64,000 bases of DNA from PLOWO2-12-38-17 sp963709355 (GCA_963709355.1 CAVPVY010000005.1:1116001-1180000); one strand, 5' to 3'. Positions 8,478-16,850 are shown, numbered from the stretch's first letter. A program made the numbers and translations. The notes: generated from the letters alone by a model not told the origin.

Positions 8478-8916
8478 TACACAGTATAATGATAAAACAG
8501 CTGATTCTGAAATTTACATTGAGTTAGTCAAAATATACCGGGATTTAGAAAAAGAGATTGGCAAGATAAATCCTGAATGTAAAATGTGCGGGACGTGCTG
8601 TGATTTCGGTAAATATAAACACGTCCTTTACACAAGCAGTATAGAGACGGATTTCCTGGAAAAGTTTGTTGAGGTGCCTGATTTTAATGTCTCTGATAAC
8701 GTTTGCCCATTTTTAAAAGACAATAAATGCAGTGTCAGGGATTTCAGGACGCTTGGATGCCGCATTTTTTATTGTAACCCTCAATACAAAGACACTTCTT
8801 ACGGTTTATATGAAAGGTATCTACGCAGGATTAAGAAGTTGAGTAACAAATTTAATATAGAGTGGAAGTACAGTCCTTTTCTTCATCAACTCACTGAATT
8901 CAAATCGAAAATATAA
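8458..8916 (+). CDS. YkgJ-family cysteine cluster protein (second of a tandem pair)
   Basis: A 152-residue relative of the preceding protein. The motif CKMCGTCCDFG matches the CxxCxxCC core, followed by CPFLKDNKCSVRDFRTLGCRIFYC. An N-terminal helix of about 40 residues precedes the core. It overlaps the upstream gene by 20 bp, which suggests translational coupling and perhaps a heteromeric pair. The two are clearly divergent rather than a recent duplication. Metal or cluster binding is inferred from the cysteines only. Confidence 0.78.
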   Translation: MNHALIDTQYNDKTADSEIYIELVKIYRDLEKEIGKINPECKMCGTCCDFGKYKHVLYTSSIETDFLEKFVEVPDFNVSDNVCPFLKDNKCSVRDFRTLGCRIFYCNPQYKDTSYGLYERYLRRIKKLSNKFNIEWKYSPFLHQLTEFKSKI

Positions 8917-8921
8917 GTTGT

Positions 8922-8950
8922 CAGCCATCGGCTGTTAGCTATCAGCTAAC
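8922..8950. repeat. Two adjacent perfect hairpins
   Basis: CAGCC-atc-GGCTG (8922-8934) is followed immediately by GTTAGCT-atc-AGCTAAC (8934-8950). They lie just past the second YkgJ gene. There is no T-run, so a Rho-independent terminator is unlikely. The wording resembles dispersed short repeats. Confidence 0.5.
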
Positions 8951-8975
8951 GTTTGCCCATCCCAACGTGGCAGAT

Positions 8976-9234
8976 TCAAATATTATAAATGTCCTTTCTA
9001 TGGCCTATACTGAAAAATACCGCATCTGAATCACTGAAGTAAAATAAAACCCTATAACGCCTGGTGACTCTGAATGAAAATACCTCTGAAAAACTCCTTA
9101 AGCCTCTTGATATGCAGTCTGGGATAAAGCCAATTTCTTTTGAAAATACCCTCTTGTTTCTTGTAAAGCTTCCTTATTTTAAACGGTAACCCTTCTAATC
9201 CATCAATAAACTCTCTTGTCTTATGAATGGTCAT
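8976..9234 (-). pseudogene. RelE/ParE-type toxin, frameshifted
   Basis: The first frame (ATG at 9232-9234) encodes MTIHKTREFIDGLEGLPFKI and onwards to LHIKRLKEFF, which matches the N-terminal half of RelE/ParE toxins, and then runs into an early stop at 9052. In the +1 frame the sequence continues as VFSFRVTRRYRVLFYF, then ending in SIGHRKDIYNI, the hallmark C-terminal half of the same family, with a stop at 8976-8978. The switch lies in a short T-rich stretch near 9085-9100. The joined length (about 86 residues) is normal for the family. It follows its antitoxin by 4 bp. Either the toxin is inactivated or there is a one-base assembly error. Confidence 0.75.
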
Positions 9235-9238
9235 TCGA

Positions 9239-9412
9239 TTACCCTTGCGGAAAATCTTTGATTGCCTTCATATATGCCTTCCTGACTTGAGTTGCGTTTT
9301 TATACCCTTTAAGGCTTTCTTCTGGAATCAAAAGAACAAACTTTTGAATCTTTGACTTGATGTCCTGTAATTCCTCCAGAATTGTTTCTAAAGTAGCCTG
9401 TGTTTTTTTCAT
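9239..9412 (-). CDS. Small antitoxin-like protein (57 aa)
   Basis: A short gene with a clear Shine-Dalgarno (GGAG, about 9 bases before the ATG at 9410-9412). The protein is mostly an amphipathic helix (TLETILEELQDIKSKIQKFV) followed by a basic segment (KGYKNATQVRKAYMKAIKDF). It sits 4 bp upstream of the RelE/ParE toxin fragment on the same strand, the usual antitoxin-first order. No DNA-binding motif can be named, so the antitoxin role is inferred from position, size and coiled-coil character. Confidence 0.65.
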   Translation of the reverse strand: MKKTQATLETILEELQDIKSKIQKFVLLIPEESLKGYKNATQVRKAYMKAIKDFPQG

Positions 9413-9829
9413 CTCTTTCTTCTCCTAATAGCAGAAGTAACTTAACTGCGCCATAAGATTTTCAACGATTTTACAAGAAATTTCAAAAACGCTTTTTCGT
9501 TATGGTAATGGTTCTTTAACTATACCTACAAATACAATTTTAACATTTACTTGTTTAAAATCTCCCGTTTGAAGATATTTTGAGCAACATGTTCAAAAAT
9601 TATCATACAGACAATTATCATCTTTCCATGTCAATTTAGATTTATTATACCAATATCTTTTAATACACATCAAATAAATACTGGAGTAGCGCTTTTATTT
9701 TGTACTAATTCTACAACTCCAAATAACCTCAGACATTTTTTTGTTGGGTGCGCTCTGCCTTTCGCAAACTCAGGACAGGCTTCACACAACTAAGACTTAC
9801 AATCTACACCTGATAGCTGAAGCTTACAC
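9413..9829. other. Intergenic region upstream of the toxin-antitoxin locus
   Basis: 417 bp, AT-rich. It should carry the antitoxin promoter on the minus strand, though no clear boxes stand out. Near 9740-9790 a repeat-like stretch (GGGTGCGCTCTGCC) precedes the end of the SBBP gene. No gene can be supported. Confidence 0.5.
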
Positions 9830-12757
9830 TTATTTTACCACTTTTACAGGCACCTGCGTGTTAAGGCTGCCGTCCCTGAATATAACCACTGCATTCCCTG
9901 CTTTATCAGTTGCCTTTATTGTGAACACCGCCTCTCCGTTTTTATCTGTCACCAGCATTCTTGGAGATACCTCTGCTATCTCTGGATTATATACCTTTGT
10001 TCTTACAGTATCTCCCTCTACAGGGCAATCATTTTCGCCTGTCACAGTAACTATCACAGTACTGCGCATATTTACTCTTAATATTAATAAGTCTGGCTCT
10101 GCAGCAATATCCGTTGCCTCGTCGCATATAACTAATATAATAGAATCATTCGCTGTACTCGATACATTCCCTGCAGCGTCCTTATACCATGCATACACCG
10201 TCTTAGTACCATTACCGCCGCTTAATGTGTATGGGACATCACCGCTATAAATGGTCGTGGTAGTGATATCCGTCCACCCACTGTCAGATGGCGATGGTTT
10301 TAAGAAATTAGTTGAGACATAATACCCTGTTACGCCTAATTCATCTGTTGCTGAGAGGTTCAAAGTTACATAGGTAGTATTTGTGTATTCTGCCCCGCTG
10401 TTAATGCTTATTAAACCTGTGGGCGCAATTGTGTCTTTTGCAGAGAGGTCACTGTCCAGTTTCGAGACAAAGACATCAGCATAACTACTACTATTATTAA
10501 AAGATGTATCATATGCCCCGCTCGTCGTCGGAAAGGCTGACGACTGAGTATACCCCGTAACATATACGTTCCCGTTTGTGTCGAGAGTGAGAGAATAACC
10601 CAAGTCAGCATCATATTGATTGTCTCCTGCAAGAAACCCGCCCAGGAACGTGGATGCCAGCAGGTTCGTTAATCCACCGTTCAGTTTCGAGACAAAAACA
10701 TCATAACCACCATTATGAACGGTATCATATGCCCCTGCACTGGTCGGAAAGCTTGTTGAATCAGTCCATCCCGCCACATATACGTCCCCGCTTGTGTCGA
10801 GGGCGAGAGAATAACCAAGTTCATAATTATGCCCGCCAAGGTACGTGGATGCCAGCAGGCTCGTTAATCCACTGTTCAGCTTCGAGACAAAGACATCCCT
10901 ATCGCTATTAAAAGAGGTATCATATGCACCGTTCGTTGTCGGAAAGCCTATTGACTGAGTATACCCCGTCACATATACGTTCCCGCTTGTGTCGAGGGCA
11001 AGAGAATAACCAGAATCATCATCAGACCCGCCCAGGAACGTGGATGCCAGCAGGCTCGTTAATCCACCGTCCAGCTTCGAGACAAAGATATCAATAGAGC
11101 CACCATTCCAAGAGGTATCATATGCCCCGCTCGTCGTCGGAAAGGCTGAAGACTGAGTATACCCCGTCACATATACATTACCGATTGTGTCGAGGGTATT
11201 AGAAAAAACATAATCATCACTTGATCCACCTAGGTACGTGGAGGCAAGCAAGCTTCTTAATCCACTGTCCAGCTTAGAGACAAAGACATCATAACCACCG
11301 TTATGAGAGGTATCGTATGCCCCGCTCGTCGTCGGAAAGTTCGTTGAGACAGTATACCCCGTCACATATACGTTCCCGCTTGCGTCGAGGCTGAGAGAAT
11401 TACCCTCATCATAATAAGGCCCGCCCATGTATGTGGATGCAAGCAGGCTCGTTAATCCCTCGTTTAGCTTCGCGACAAAGACATCAACAAAATTATTATA
11501 AGAGTTATCATATGCCCCGCCCGTCGTCGGAAAGTCTGATGAAAAAGTATGCCCCGTAACATATACGTTCCCGTTTGTGTCTAGGGTGAGAGAATTGCAA
11601 TCATCTTCATTAGACCCTCCCAGGCATGTAGACGCCATCAGGGTCGTTAATCCGCCGTCCAGTTTAGAGACAAAGACATCAGAATTACCATTAAAAGAGG
11701 TATCATATCCCCCGCTCGTTGTCGGAAAGTCGTTTGACTGAGTATACCCCGTCACATATACATTCCCGCTTGTGTCGAGGGCGAGAGAATAACCATAATC
11801 ATAATCCCGCCCACCTAGGAACGTGGATGCCAGCAGTGGGTCAATGATGAGGTCCTTGGTTTTGTCATAGGAGGCGACCTTGAAACCGTAGGTAAGTGAA
11901 CAGTTATGTATGTCGGGTAAAGGATTTGTGTTTAAAGCCTCACACACCCCTTGCCCCTCTTGATAGAGGAGAATACTCCGTACTTCGCATGCTGCAACCA
12001 TATACTCAACTGCTACCCCCTGTTTTTTCCCATCAATCTCCTGATACGCAACTGGCTTTGTGAATTTAACAGGACCAAGTTCTGTCTCTGCCACAAGCTC
12101 GCCAGCGTTGTTTATCTGTAATTTTGGGTTTTGGATTGTTCGACCTCGCTCACCACAAGTTTTGGATTTCGGATTCTTCCCCTCTCGAGAGGGGACTAAG
12201 GGGTGTGTTATTTCCGCATGCTGTACTCCGCAATCTTTTAATCCGCTCAAACGTATTTTTATCTGTTCAGGGTCTGCGCCGGGCTTTACACAAAATAGTT
12301 TCTCCACATTATTTCCATAAGCCCTCAACTTCAGGCTTATGCCTTTATATACCTCTCCGAGATTTACAGCGTCATAGGTAGATATATTTGTCTTCCATTT
12401 AGACGGGTCGTTGCCCTTGAAATAACTGACCTTTGTAACGGATGGATCTTCGCCCTGTATCGCCTTTACCTTTGCACCAACCAGTTCTTCCTTAAGAGAG
12501 ATACCCCTCACCCTATCCCTCTCCCGCAAGGGGAGAGGAGAAACATCTTCCTTCATGGCAACTCCAGTCCTCCCCTCTAATAAGAGGGGCAGGGGGTGTG
12601 TTTCGTTCCTCCCCTCTAATAAGAGGGGACGGGGGTGTGTTTCATTACTCTTCTCTAAAAAGAGGGGCTGGGGCTGTGTTTCACTACTCCCCTCTCGAGA
12701 AGGTATTAAGGGGTGTGTGCCTCTTTTTAGAGTGAAGATCCCTTTGGGTGAGTGCAA
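9830..12757 (-). CDS. SBBP seven-blade propeller protein A, main part
   Basis: A 975-residue frame. Residues 1-310 are a conserved N-terminal domain (KVSYFKGNDPSKWKTNISTY, VEKLFCVKPGADPEQIKI, FKVASYDKTKDLIIDPLLAS) like that found before SBBP repeats. Seven SBBP repeats follow (LLASTFLGG...GYSLALDTSGNVYVTGYTQS...FPTTSGAYDTS...DVFVSKLDG). Then comes an Ig-like region with FLKPSPSDSGWTDIT, then a C-terminal domain ending VPVKVVK. The first 70 residues are repeat-derived peptides (THPLIPSREG, PLLLEGRNETHP, SPLPLRERDRVRG). The frame starts at a TTG, but it is in the same frame as the signal-peptide fragment at 12779-13141, separated only by a TAG. It is probably one secreted protein of about 1100 residues. 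Confidence 0.85.
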   Translation of the reverse strand: MHSPKGIFTLKRGTHPLIPSREGSSETQPQPLFLEKSNETHPRPLLLEGRNETHPLPLLLEGRTGVAMKEDVSPLPLRERDRVRGISLKEELVGAKVKAIQGEDPSVTKVSYFKGNDPSKWKTNISTYDAVNLGEVYKGISLKLRAYGNNVEKLFCVKPGADPEQIKIRLSGLKDCGVQHAEITHPLVPSREGKNPKSKTCGERGRTIQNPKLQINNAGELVAETELGPVKFTKPVAYQEIDGKKQGVAVEYMVAACEVRSILLYQEGQGVCEALNTNPLPDIHNCSLTYGFKVASYDKTKDLIIDPLLASTFLGGRDYDYGYSLALDTSGNVYVTGYTQSNDFPTTSGGYDTSFNGNSDVFVSKLDGGLTTLMASTCLGGSNEDDCNSLTLDTNGNVYVTGHTFSSDFPTTGGAYDNSYNNFVDVFVAKLNEGLTSLLASTYMGGPYYDEGNSLSLDASGNVYVTGYTVSTNFPTTSGAYDTSHNGGYDVFVSKLDSGLRSLLASTYLGGSSDDYVFSNTLDTIGNVYVTGYTQSSAFPTTSGAYDTSWNGGSIDIFVSKLDGGLTSLLASTFLGGSDDDSGYSLALDTSGNVYVTGYTQSIGFPTTNGAYDTSFNSDRDVFVSKLNSGLTSLLASTYLGGHNYELGYSLALDTSGDVYVAGWTDSTSFPTSAGAYDTVHNGGYDVFVSKLNGGLTNLLASTFLGGFLAGDNQYDADLGYSLTLDTNGNVYVTGYTQSSAFPTTSGAYDTSFNNSSSYADVFVSKLDSDLSAKDTIAPTGLISINSGAEYTNTTYVTLNLSATDELGVTGYYVSTNFLKPSPSDSGWTDITTTTIYSGDVPYTLSGGNGTKTVYAWYKDAAGNVSSTANDSIILVICDEATDIAAEPDLLILRVNMRSTVIVTVTGENDCPVEGDTVRTKVYNPEIAEVSPRMLVTDKNGEAVFTIKATDKAGNAVVIFRDGSLNTQVPVKVVK
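12505..12545. repeat. Dispersed CCCTCTCCCGCAAGGGGAGAGG-type repeat inside a coding region
   Basis: The sequence CCTCTCCCGCAAGGGGAGAG lies in a context CCCTCACCCTATCC. It is the well-known bacterial dispersed palindrome, and in protein A it encodes SPLPLRERDRVRG. The same peptide occurs in protein B (about 31963-32003). Confidence 0.7.
12555..12722. repeat. Tandem array of palindromic elements inserted in frame
   Basis: Four units of about 39 bp, each with the palindrome CCCCTCT-AATA-AGAGGGG or a variant and a conserved GGGGTGTGTTTC tail. Read on the minus strand they give ETHPLPLLLEGR, ETHPRPLLLEGR, ETQPQPLFLEKS and THPLIPSREG. A near-identical non-coding copy lies at 30597-30645. Further coding copies are at 12177-12212, 11943-11975 and in gene B (31785-31945, 32300-32325, 32535-32565). 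Confidence 0.8.
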
Positions 12758-12778
12758 TTCATCCCTACACTCCGAACC

Positions 12779-13141
12779 CTAAACTCCCAACTCCGAACTA
12801 TTATTCGGCAACGCATACACAATCTCGCCCTCTTTAGTCACGAACACCGTCCCGCCGAATGTCTTTGCATAGAACTTTACCCGTCCATCCATCTGCCCAT
12901 CATTTGCAATAAATGGCATGTGGAGCTTCATTGTTTTCTGGGCGAATACTGCCATGTCTAATTGCGGATTTTGGACCTCGGATTGTGGATTTGATTGTTG
13001 GGTTTCACTCCGTTCAACACAACTTACAGACTTTATTGTTGCCGGCTCATTGGCAGTCAGTACGGGTGTGAATAACAAGAGAAAAGTAATAGACAACAAG
13101 ACGCCTAGCTGACTTTTGAAGGGGTTTAAAAGAATACGCAT
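12779..13141 (-). CDS. SBBP protein A, signal peptide and start of N-terminal domain, ending at in-frame TAG
   Basis: 120 residues with a Sec signal peptide (MRILLNPFKSQLGVLLSITF then LLLFTPVLTA). The conserved start of the SBBP N-terminal domain follows (KLHMPFIANDGQ, FYAKTFGGTVFVTKEGEIVY). It ends SSELGV-TAG, after which the same frame continues GSECRDELHSPKG into the 975-residue frame. Compared with paralog B it carries about 25 extra residues (SVSCVERSETQQSNPQSEVQ and following) between the signal peptide and KLHMPF, encoded by repeat-type DNA. GGAGG precedes the ATG. The TAG is identical in paralog B. Confidence 0.8.
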   Translation of the reverse strand: MRILLNPFKSQLGVLLSITFLLLFTPVLTANEPATIKSVSCVERSETQQSNPQSEVQNPQLDMAVFAQKTMKLHMPFIANDGQMDGRVKFYAKTFGGTVFVTKEGEIVYALPNNSSELGV

Positions 13142-13521
13142 TTTTACGCCTCCTTTTTAAAAACAGTGGGGGGGTTAAAGAAAATATATTGACCACGAAG
13201 GTCACGAAGAGCGCAGAGAAAGCAGATGTTATAAAAGTATAACAACTACAAAGAGCACAGAGAAGAAAAACAAATCATGGACGACCCTTAGTGTGTTTTG
13301 TGTTTTACTTTGGTTTGGATATAGCGTAAATTAGCAAAATAGGAAGCATAAATCAAATCTTTTATGTTATTATTAAAACATTTGACTAAAGATTATAAAA
13401 ATCTTATATTATTTGATTGAGACTCAATATCATTTGCGCTTTATTTAATATAAAAATAGTTGGATGTGTCTGATTGCGCTTGTTCTATACTACTTCTTTG
13501 TATAAAAGAAGTTTGGTATAA
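13142..13521. other. Intergenic region between SBBP A and feoB
   Basis: 380 bp serving two divergent genes. The part near SBBP A holds its ribosome binding site and a dispersed repeat of the CACGAAGGTCACGAAGAGCG type (13193-13230). The feoB side is AT-rich, with a hairpin ACTTCTT...AAGAAGT at 13492-13512 just before the feoB start. No convincing promoter boxes are seen. Confidence 0.5.
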
Positions 13522-15789
13522 ATGTTAAAAGATAATATGAATAAATATAAGGTTGCACTTGTAGGTAATCCAAACGTAGGGAAGAGTGTTATTTTTGGTC
13601 TTTTGACTGGAAAATATGTAACGGTGTCAAACTACCCGGGCACTACAGTTGAGGTATCGAAGGGTGTAAGCAAGGGTATAGACGGCGGTGTTGAAGTGGT
13701 GGACACGCCTGGTGTAAATAGCCTGATTCCTCTTTCAGAGGATGAACGTGTTACGCGTGATATGCTGTTTGAAGAATGCGACAAGCACGTTGTGCAGGTG
13801 GTGGATGCCAAAAACCTCAATCGTGGTCTGCTTATTACCACACAGCTTGCAGAAATGGGGCTGCCTGTCGTACTTACATTGAATATGTGGGATGAGCTGC
13901 TGGACAGGGGAATGAATGTTGATGTTAATACATTGCAGGGAATGCTGGATATTCAGGTTATAAAGACTATTGCAACACACAGGGTAGGGGTTAGCTCATT
14001 ATATAGTTCCATACCGATGGCAAAGGTACCGCGTATTCGGGTTGATTACGGGCAGTTAATTGAAGACGGCATATCAAAAATTCAGGAAATCTTACATGGC
14101 GAGATGGTTGTAAATAAACGTGCAGTAGCCATCATGCTTTTGTCGGGAGACGATACACTTGATGATAAATTACGTGATAAATATTTGGATGAGTCCCTGA
14201 GCAAAATAAAGAATGTCCGTGACGATATTCAACAACATTTTAGCAATCCGCTGAGTTATGTAATAAATATCAAAAGGGCAAACTTTGTTAATAAAATTGT
14301 TGAAAAGGTCACTACATCAATTTCAAAGGAGAAAGTTACCCATCCGGTTATAAGGAATGCCTTCTTCTTTTTTATGGTGCCGCTTGCTGCTTTTTTCATA
14401 GGTTACAAACTTTCCACTCTACTGATATATTTGATAACCATAAAGGTTACATTATGCTTAACTACTAATTTTATCATATCCATTATTATAGGCAGTATAT
14501 TTGCGGTGTGGTTTACCGTATATCTGTATTTAAAAGAATGCAGATTAGGGAACTCAATTGCCGGGATTTTAGGGCGCATTACAATGCATCCTGTGGCGGC
14601 GTTTCCTATATTAATAATTGTATTATGGATTATTTATAAACTGGTGGGGGGATTTGGCGCCGGGACATGCGTAGATTTCTTTGAAAGTAAGATATTCGGC
14701 AATTCTTTAATACCTTCGGGAGGGTTTGATATTTATGTGTATTTACCTTTTATCCAGAAAGAATACGTCTTTACGCATGTGAACTTCCAGGGATTTAATT
14801 ATTATCTGGGTCTGCTTGCACAGAAGGTGATAAGTAAAGACAATATTATATTTGAATTGTTTATGAACGGGCAGTCGGGGTTGATACAGGTTGGATTGAC
14901 ATATGCAATCGCCATAGTCTTTCCTATTGTGGGATTTTTCTTTCTTGCATTTGGCATAATGGAGGATAGCGGTTATCTTCCGCGTCTTGCCGTTATGGTG
15001 GATAAGGTATTTAAACGTATAGGACTAAACGGAAAGGCAATTCTGCCGATGGTGCTGGGTCTGGGATGCGATACCATGGCGACCATGACGACGCGCATTC
15101 TAAACACGCGGAAGGAACGTATCATTGCCACCTTGCTTTTAGCGCTGGCAATCCCATGTTCTGCGCAGTTGGGTGTTATTTCTAGCGTACTCGGCAGTGT
15201 AGGGGGTGTGTATTTTGCAGTATATGTCTTTGTCATCTGCACACAGCTTCTTTTTGTTGGCTATTTATCATCAAAGGTTTTGCCTGGAGCTTCTTCAGAT
15301 TTTTTGATGGAAATCCCGCCATTCCGCATGCCAAAGTTTTCAAATATAATCATAAAGACGTTTTACAGGGTTCGCTGGTTCCTGAAGGAAGCGGTACCGT
15401 TATTTATGCTGGGCACACTTGTGTTATTTATAGCAACAAAGCTGGGTGTGCTGTCTTTTATTGAAAGGATGGGTTCGCCTGTTATAAAAAATTTTCTGGG
15501 ACTGCCGGTAGAAACGACACATGGATTTATTCTGGGGTTTTTGAGGAGAGATTATGGTGCTGTAAGTATTTTTAAGGCGCTTGAAGAAAAAGGCGGCAGT
15601 GCTGGTGTTGACCCTAAACAATTACTGGTATCATTAGTGGTAATTACTTTATTTATACCTTGTCTTGCAAATTTCTTTGTAATGATAAAGGAGCAGGGTG
15701 CCAGGAATGCATTTTTAATGTTTGCATTTATATTGCCATATTCTATACTTATAGGCGGTATTTTAAGATATTTTTTAGGATTGTGTTGA
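13522..15789 (+). CDS. feoB: Ferrous iron transport protein B
   Basis: Inner-membrane Fe(II) transporter with an N-terminal GTPase domain. G1 is GNPNVGKS, G2 lies in YPGTTVEVS, G3 is DTPG and G4 is LNMWDE. A cytosolic helical domain follows to about residue 260, and then the membrane part with two Gate-type regions (VGFFFLAFGIMEDSGYLPRL, LGLGCDTMATMTTR, and ALAIPCSAQLG). Length 755 is normal. The start may be 13522 or the ATG at 13537. It heads an operon with an RseC-like gene and a DtxR-FeoA regulator. No separate feoA gene is present, but a FeoA-like domain is fused to that regulator. Confidence 0.96.
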   Translation: MLKDNMNKYKVALVGNPNVGKSVIFGLLTGKYVTVSNYPGTTVEVSKGVSKGIDGGVEVVDTPGVNSLIPLSEDERVTRDMLFEECDKHVVQVVDAKNLNRGLLITTQLAEMGLPVVLTLNMWDELLDRGMNVDVNTLQGMLDIQVIKTIATHRVGVSSLYSSIPMAKVPRIRVDYGQLIEDGISKIQEILHGEMVVNKRAVAIMLLSGDDTLDDKLRDKYLDESLSKIKNVRDDIQQHFSNPLSYVINIKRANFVNKIVEKVTTSISKEKVTHPVIRNAFFFFMVPLAAFFIGYKLSTLLIYLITIKVTLCLTTNFIISIIIGSIFAVWFTVYLYLKECRLGNSIAGILGRITMHPVAAFPILIIVLWIIYKLVGGFGAGTCVDFFESKIFGNSLIPSGGFDIYVYLPFIQKEYVFTHVNFQGFNYYLGLLAQKVISKDNIIFELFMNGQSGLIQVGLTYAIAIVFPIVGFFFLAFGIMEDSGYLPRLAVMVDKVFKRIGLNGKAILPMVLGLGCDTMATMTTRILNTRKERIIATLLLALAIPCSAQLGVISSVLGSVGGVYFAVYVFVICTQLLFVGYLSSKVLPGASSDFLMEIPPFRMPKFSNIIIKTFYRVRWFLKEAVPLFMLGTLVLFIATKLGVLSFIERMGSPVIKNFLGLPVETTHGFILGFLRRDYGAVSIFKALEEKGGSAGVDPKQLLVSLVVITLFIPCLANFFVMIKEQGARNAFLMFAFILPYSILIGGILRYFLGLC

Positions 15790-15792
15790 TGG

Positions 15793-16197
15793 ATGCAAAT
15801 ACGAGGTAAGGTGTTATCAATTTCTGGCAGTGTGGCGGAGGTATGCATTATAAGAGAGAGTATTGCATGTGAAGACTGCTCTGCCTGCCTGAAGAAATTG
15901 GGTATGCATGATATTATCAAGGTAGCGGCAGTAAAGAAACTCCGTGTAAATCAAGAGGTTGTTTTGAAGGACAATAAAAACTGGCTTATTAAAAATAGAG
16001 TTATATTTATTGTAATTGGATTTGTACTGGGCGTTATAATTACAGAGGCGATATCTGCAATTATCTTTTTTGGTGTAAACAGGGGGGGTATTGATTTGTT
16101 GGGTGGCGGTGTGGCAACCATAATAGTAGCGCTCATTTTATGGATAAAAAGACCCAGATACTATTACAAAATAGAGCGAATAGAGGAGAAGGTTTAG
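15793..16197 (+). CDS. RseC/MucC-like membrane protein
   Basis: 134 residues. The N-terminal part GKVLSISGSVAEVCIIRESI is followed by a cysteine set (CEDCSAC, with another Cys upstream) and VNQEVVLKDNKNW. Two transmembrane helices follow (VIFIVIGFVLGVIITEAIS and GVATIIVALILWI). This is the SoxR-reducing/RseC family layout, best known for modulating sigmaE or SoxR redox state. It begins 3 bp after feoB and is followed two bases on by the iron regulator, so it belongs to the feo operon. The cysteines could sense or handle iron, an inference from context. Confidence 0.8.
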   Translation: MQIRGKVLSISGSVAEVCIIRESIACEDCSACLKKLGMHDIIKVAAVKKLRVNQEVVLKDNKNWLIKNRVIFIVIGFVLGVIITEAISAIIFFGVNRGGIDLLGGGVATIIVALILWIKRPRYYYKIERIEEKV

Positions 16198-16199
16198 TT

Positions 16200-16850
16200 A
16201 TGACAGAACCTGGTCTGGAAGAAATCCTGGAATTGATATGGACGATCGAGGAAGAGAAAGGGGAGGTAGAGAAGGGCTTATTGCTTAAGAAGCTGGACCC
16301 TTCCGCGGCAGAACAAAATTTGAATAGACTGCGTCATGAAGGGCATGTTAAGATAAGTAATAACGGGGTAGAACTTACTAAAAAAGGCAGGGAGGAGGCT
16401 CGTACAATAATCAGGAGGCACAGGCTTGCAGAGAGATTGTTGCATGACGTATTGGATATAAAAGAAGAGGCAATGGATTCCAGTGCGTGCATGTTTGAAC
16501 ATATCCTTGATGAAGAAGTGACGACGAGTATATGTACGTTGTTGGGGCATCCTGTAAGTTGTCCGCATGGCAAGGCAATTCCGCCTGGCGAGTGTTGTGA
16601 TAGGGCGAGTAAAGAAATAAGGCCGGTTGTAATGCCATTGTCAGAACTGAGGTCTGGGGATAAGGCAAAGGTTTCTTATATAGTGACTAAATACCATGAG
16701 CGGTTGGACAGGTTGTCCTCTATGGGTTTATTGCCAGGTGTTCAAGTCAAACTACATCAAAGGCAGCCGACTTATGTTATTCAAATGGGTGAGACGCAAA
16801 TTGCCATTGATGATAACATTGCCCGGGATATTTATGTGCGTCTTGTTTAA
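16200..16850 (+). CDS. DtxR-family iron-dependent regulator with FeoA-like domain
   Basis: 216 residues. The N-terminal winged helix (LEEILELIWTIEEEKGEV, LNRLRHEGHVKI, LTKKGREEARTIIRRHRLAE) is followed by the DtxR dimerisation/metal region LLHDVLDI, CMFEHILDEEVTTSICTLLG and HPVSCPHGKAIP. It ends with a FeoA/SH3-like domain (PLSELRSGDKAKVSYI through RLSSMGLLPGVQVKL). It would repress iron genes when Fe(II) is bound and may autoregulate this operon. The ATG at 16200 is preceded by GAGGAGAAGG and follows the RseC-like stop by two bases. A longer frame reading back to 16140 is less likely. Confidence 0.9.
   Translation: MTEPGLEEILELIWTIEEEKGEVEKGLLLKKLDPSAAEQNLNRLRHEGHVKISNNGVELTKKGREEARTIIRRHRLAERLLHDVLDIKEEAMDSSACMFEHILDEEVTTSICTLLGHPVSCPHGKAIPPGECCDRASKEIRPVVMPLSELRSGDKAKVSYIVTKYHERLDRLSSMGLLPGVQVKLHQRQPTYVIQMGETQIAIDDNIARDIYVRLV

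Larger units (their letters stand above)
11813..13206 (-). repeat. Copy A of a 1.4-kb inverted duplication
   Basis: From the 5' untranslated region (CTTCGTGGTCAATATATTTT) through the first SBBP blade (LLASTFLGG), this segment is nearly identical at protein level and highly similar at DNA level to 31365-32697 in the opposite orientation. The shared part includes the Shine-Dalgarno region, the in-frame TAG and the repeat-derived peptides. Beyond it the SBBP repeats of the two genes diverge. Confidence 0.85.

Noticed and set aside
8922..8950. Rho-independent terminator after the YkgJ genes
   Set aside because: Two hairpins are present, but no T-run follows.
9741..10250. 169-codon plus-strand open frame
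   Set aside because: Lies antisense to the C-terminal part of SBBP A and has Ser/Thr-rich shadow composition with no ribosome binding site.
10411..11820. Regular repeats suggesting a CRISPR array or VNTR
   Set aside because: The period is about 200 bp and matches the SBBP blades of protein A; spacers and short repeats of CRISPR type are absent.
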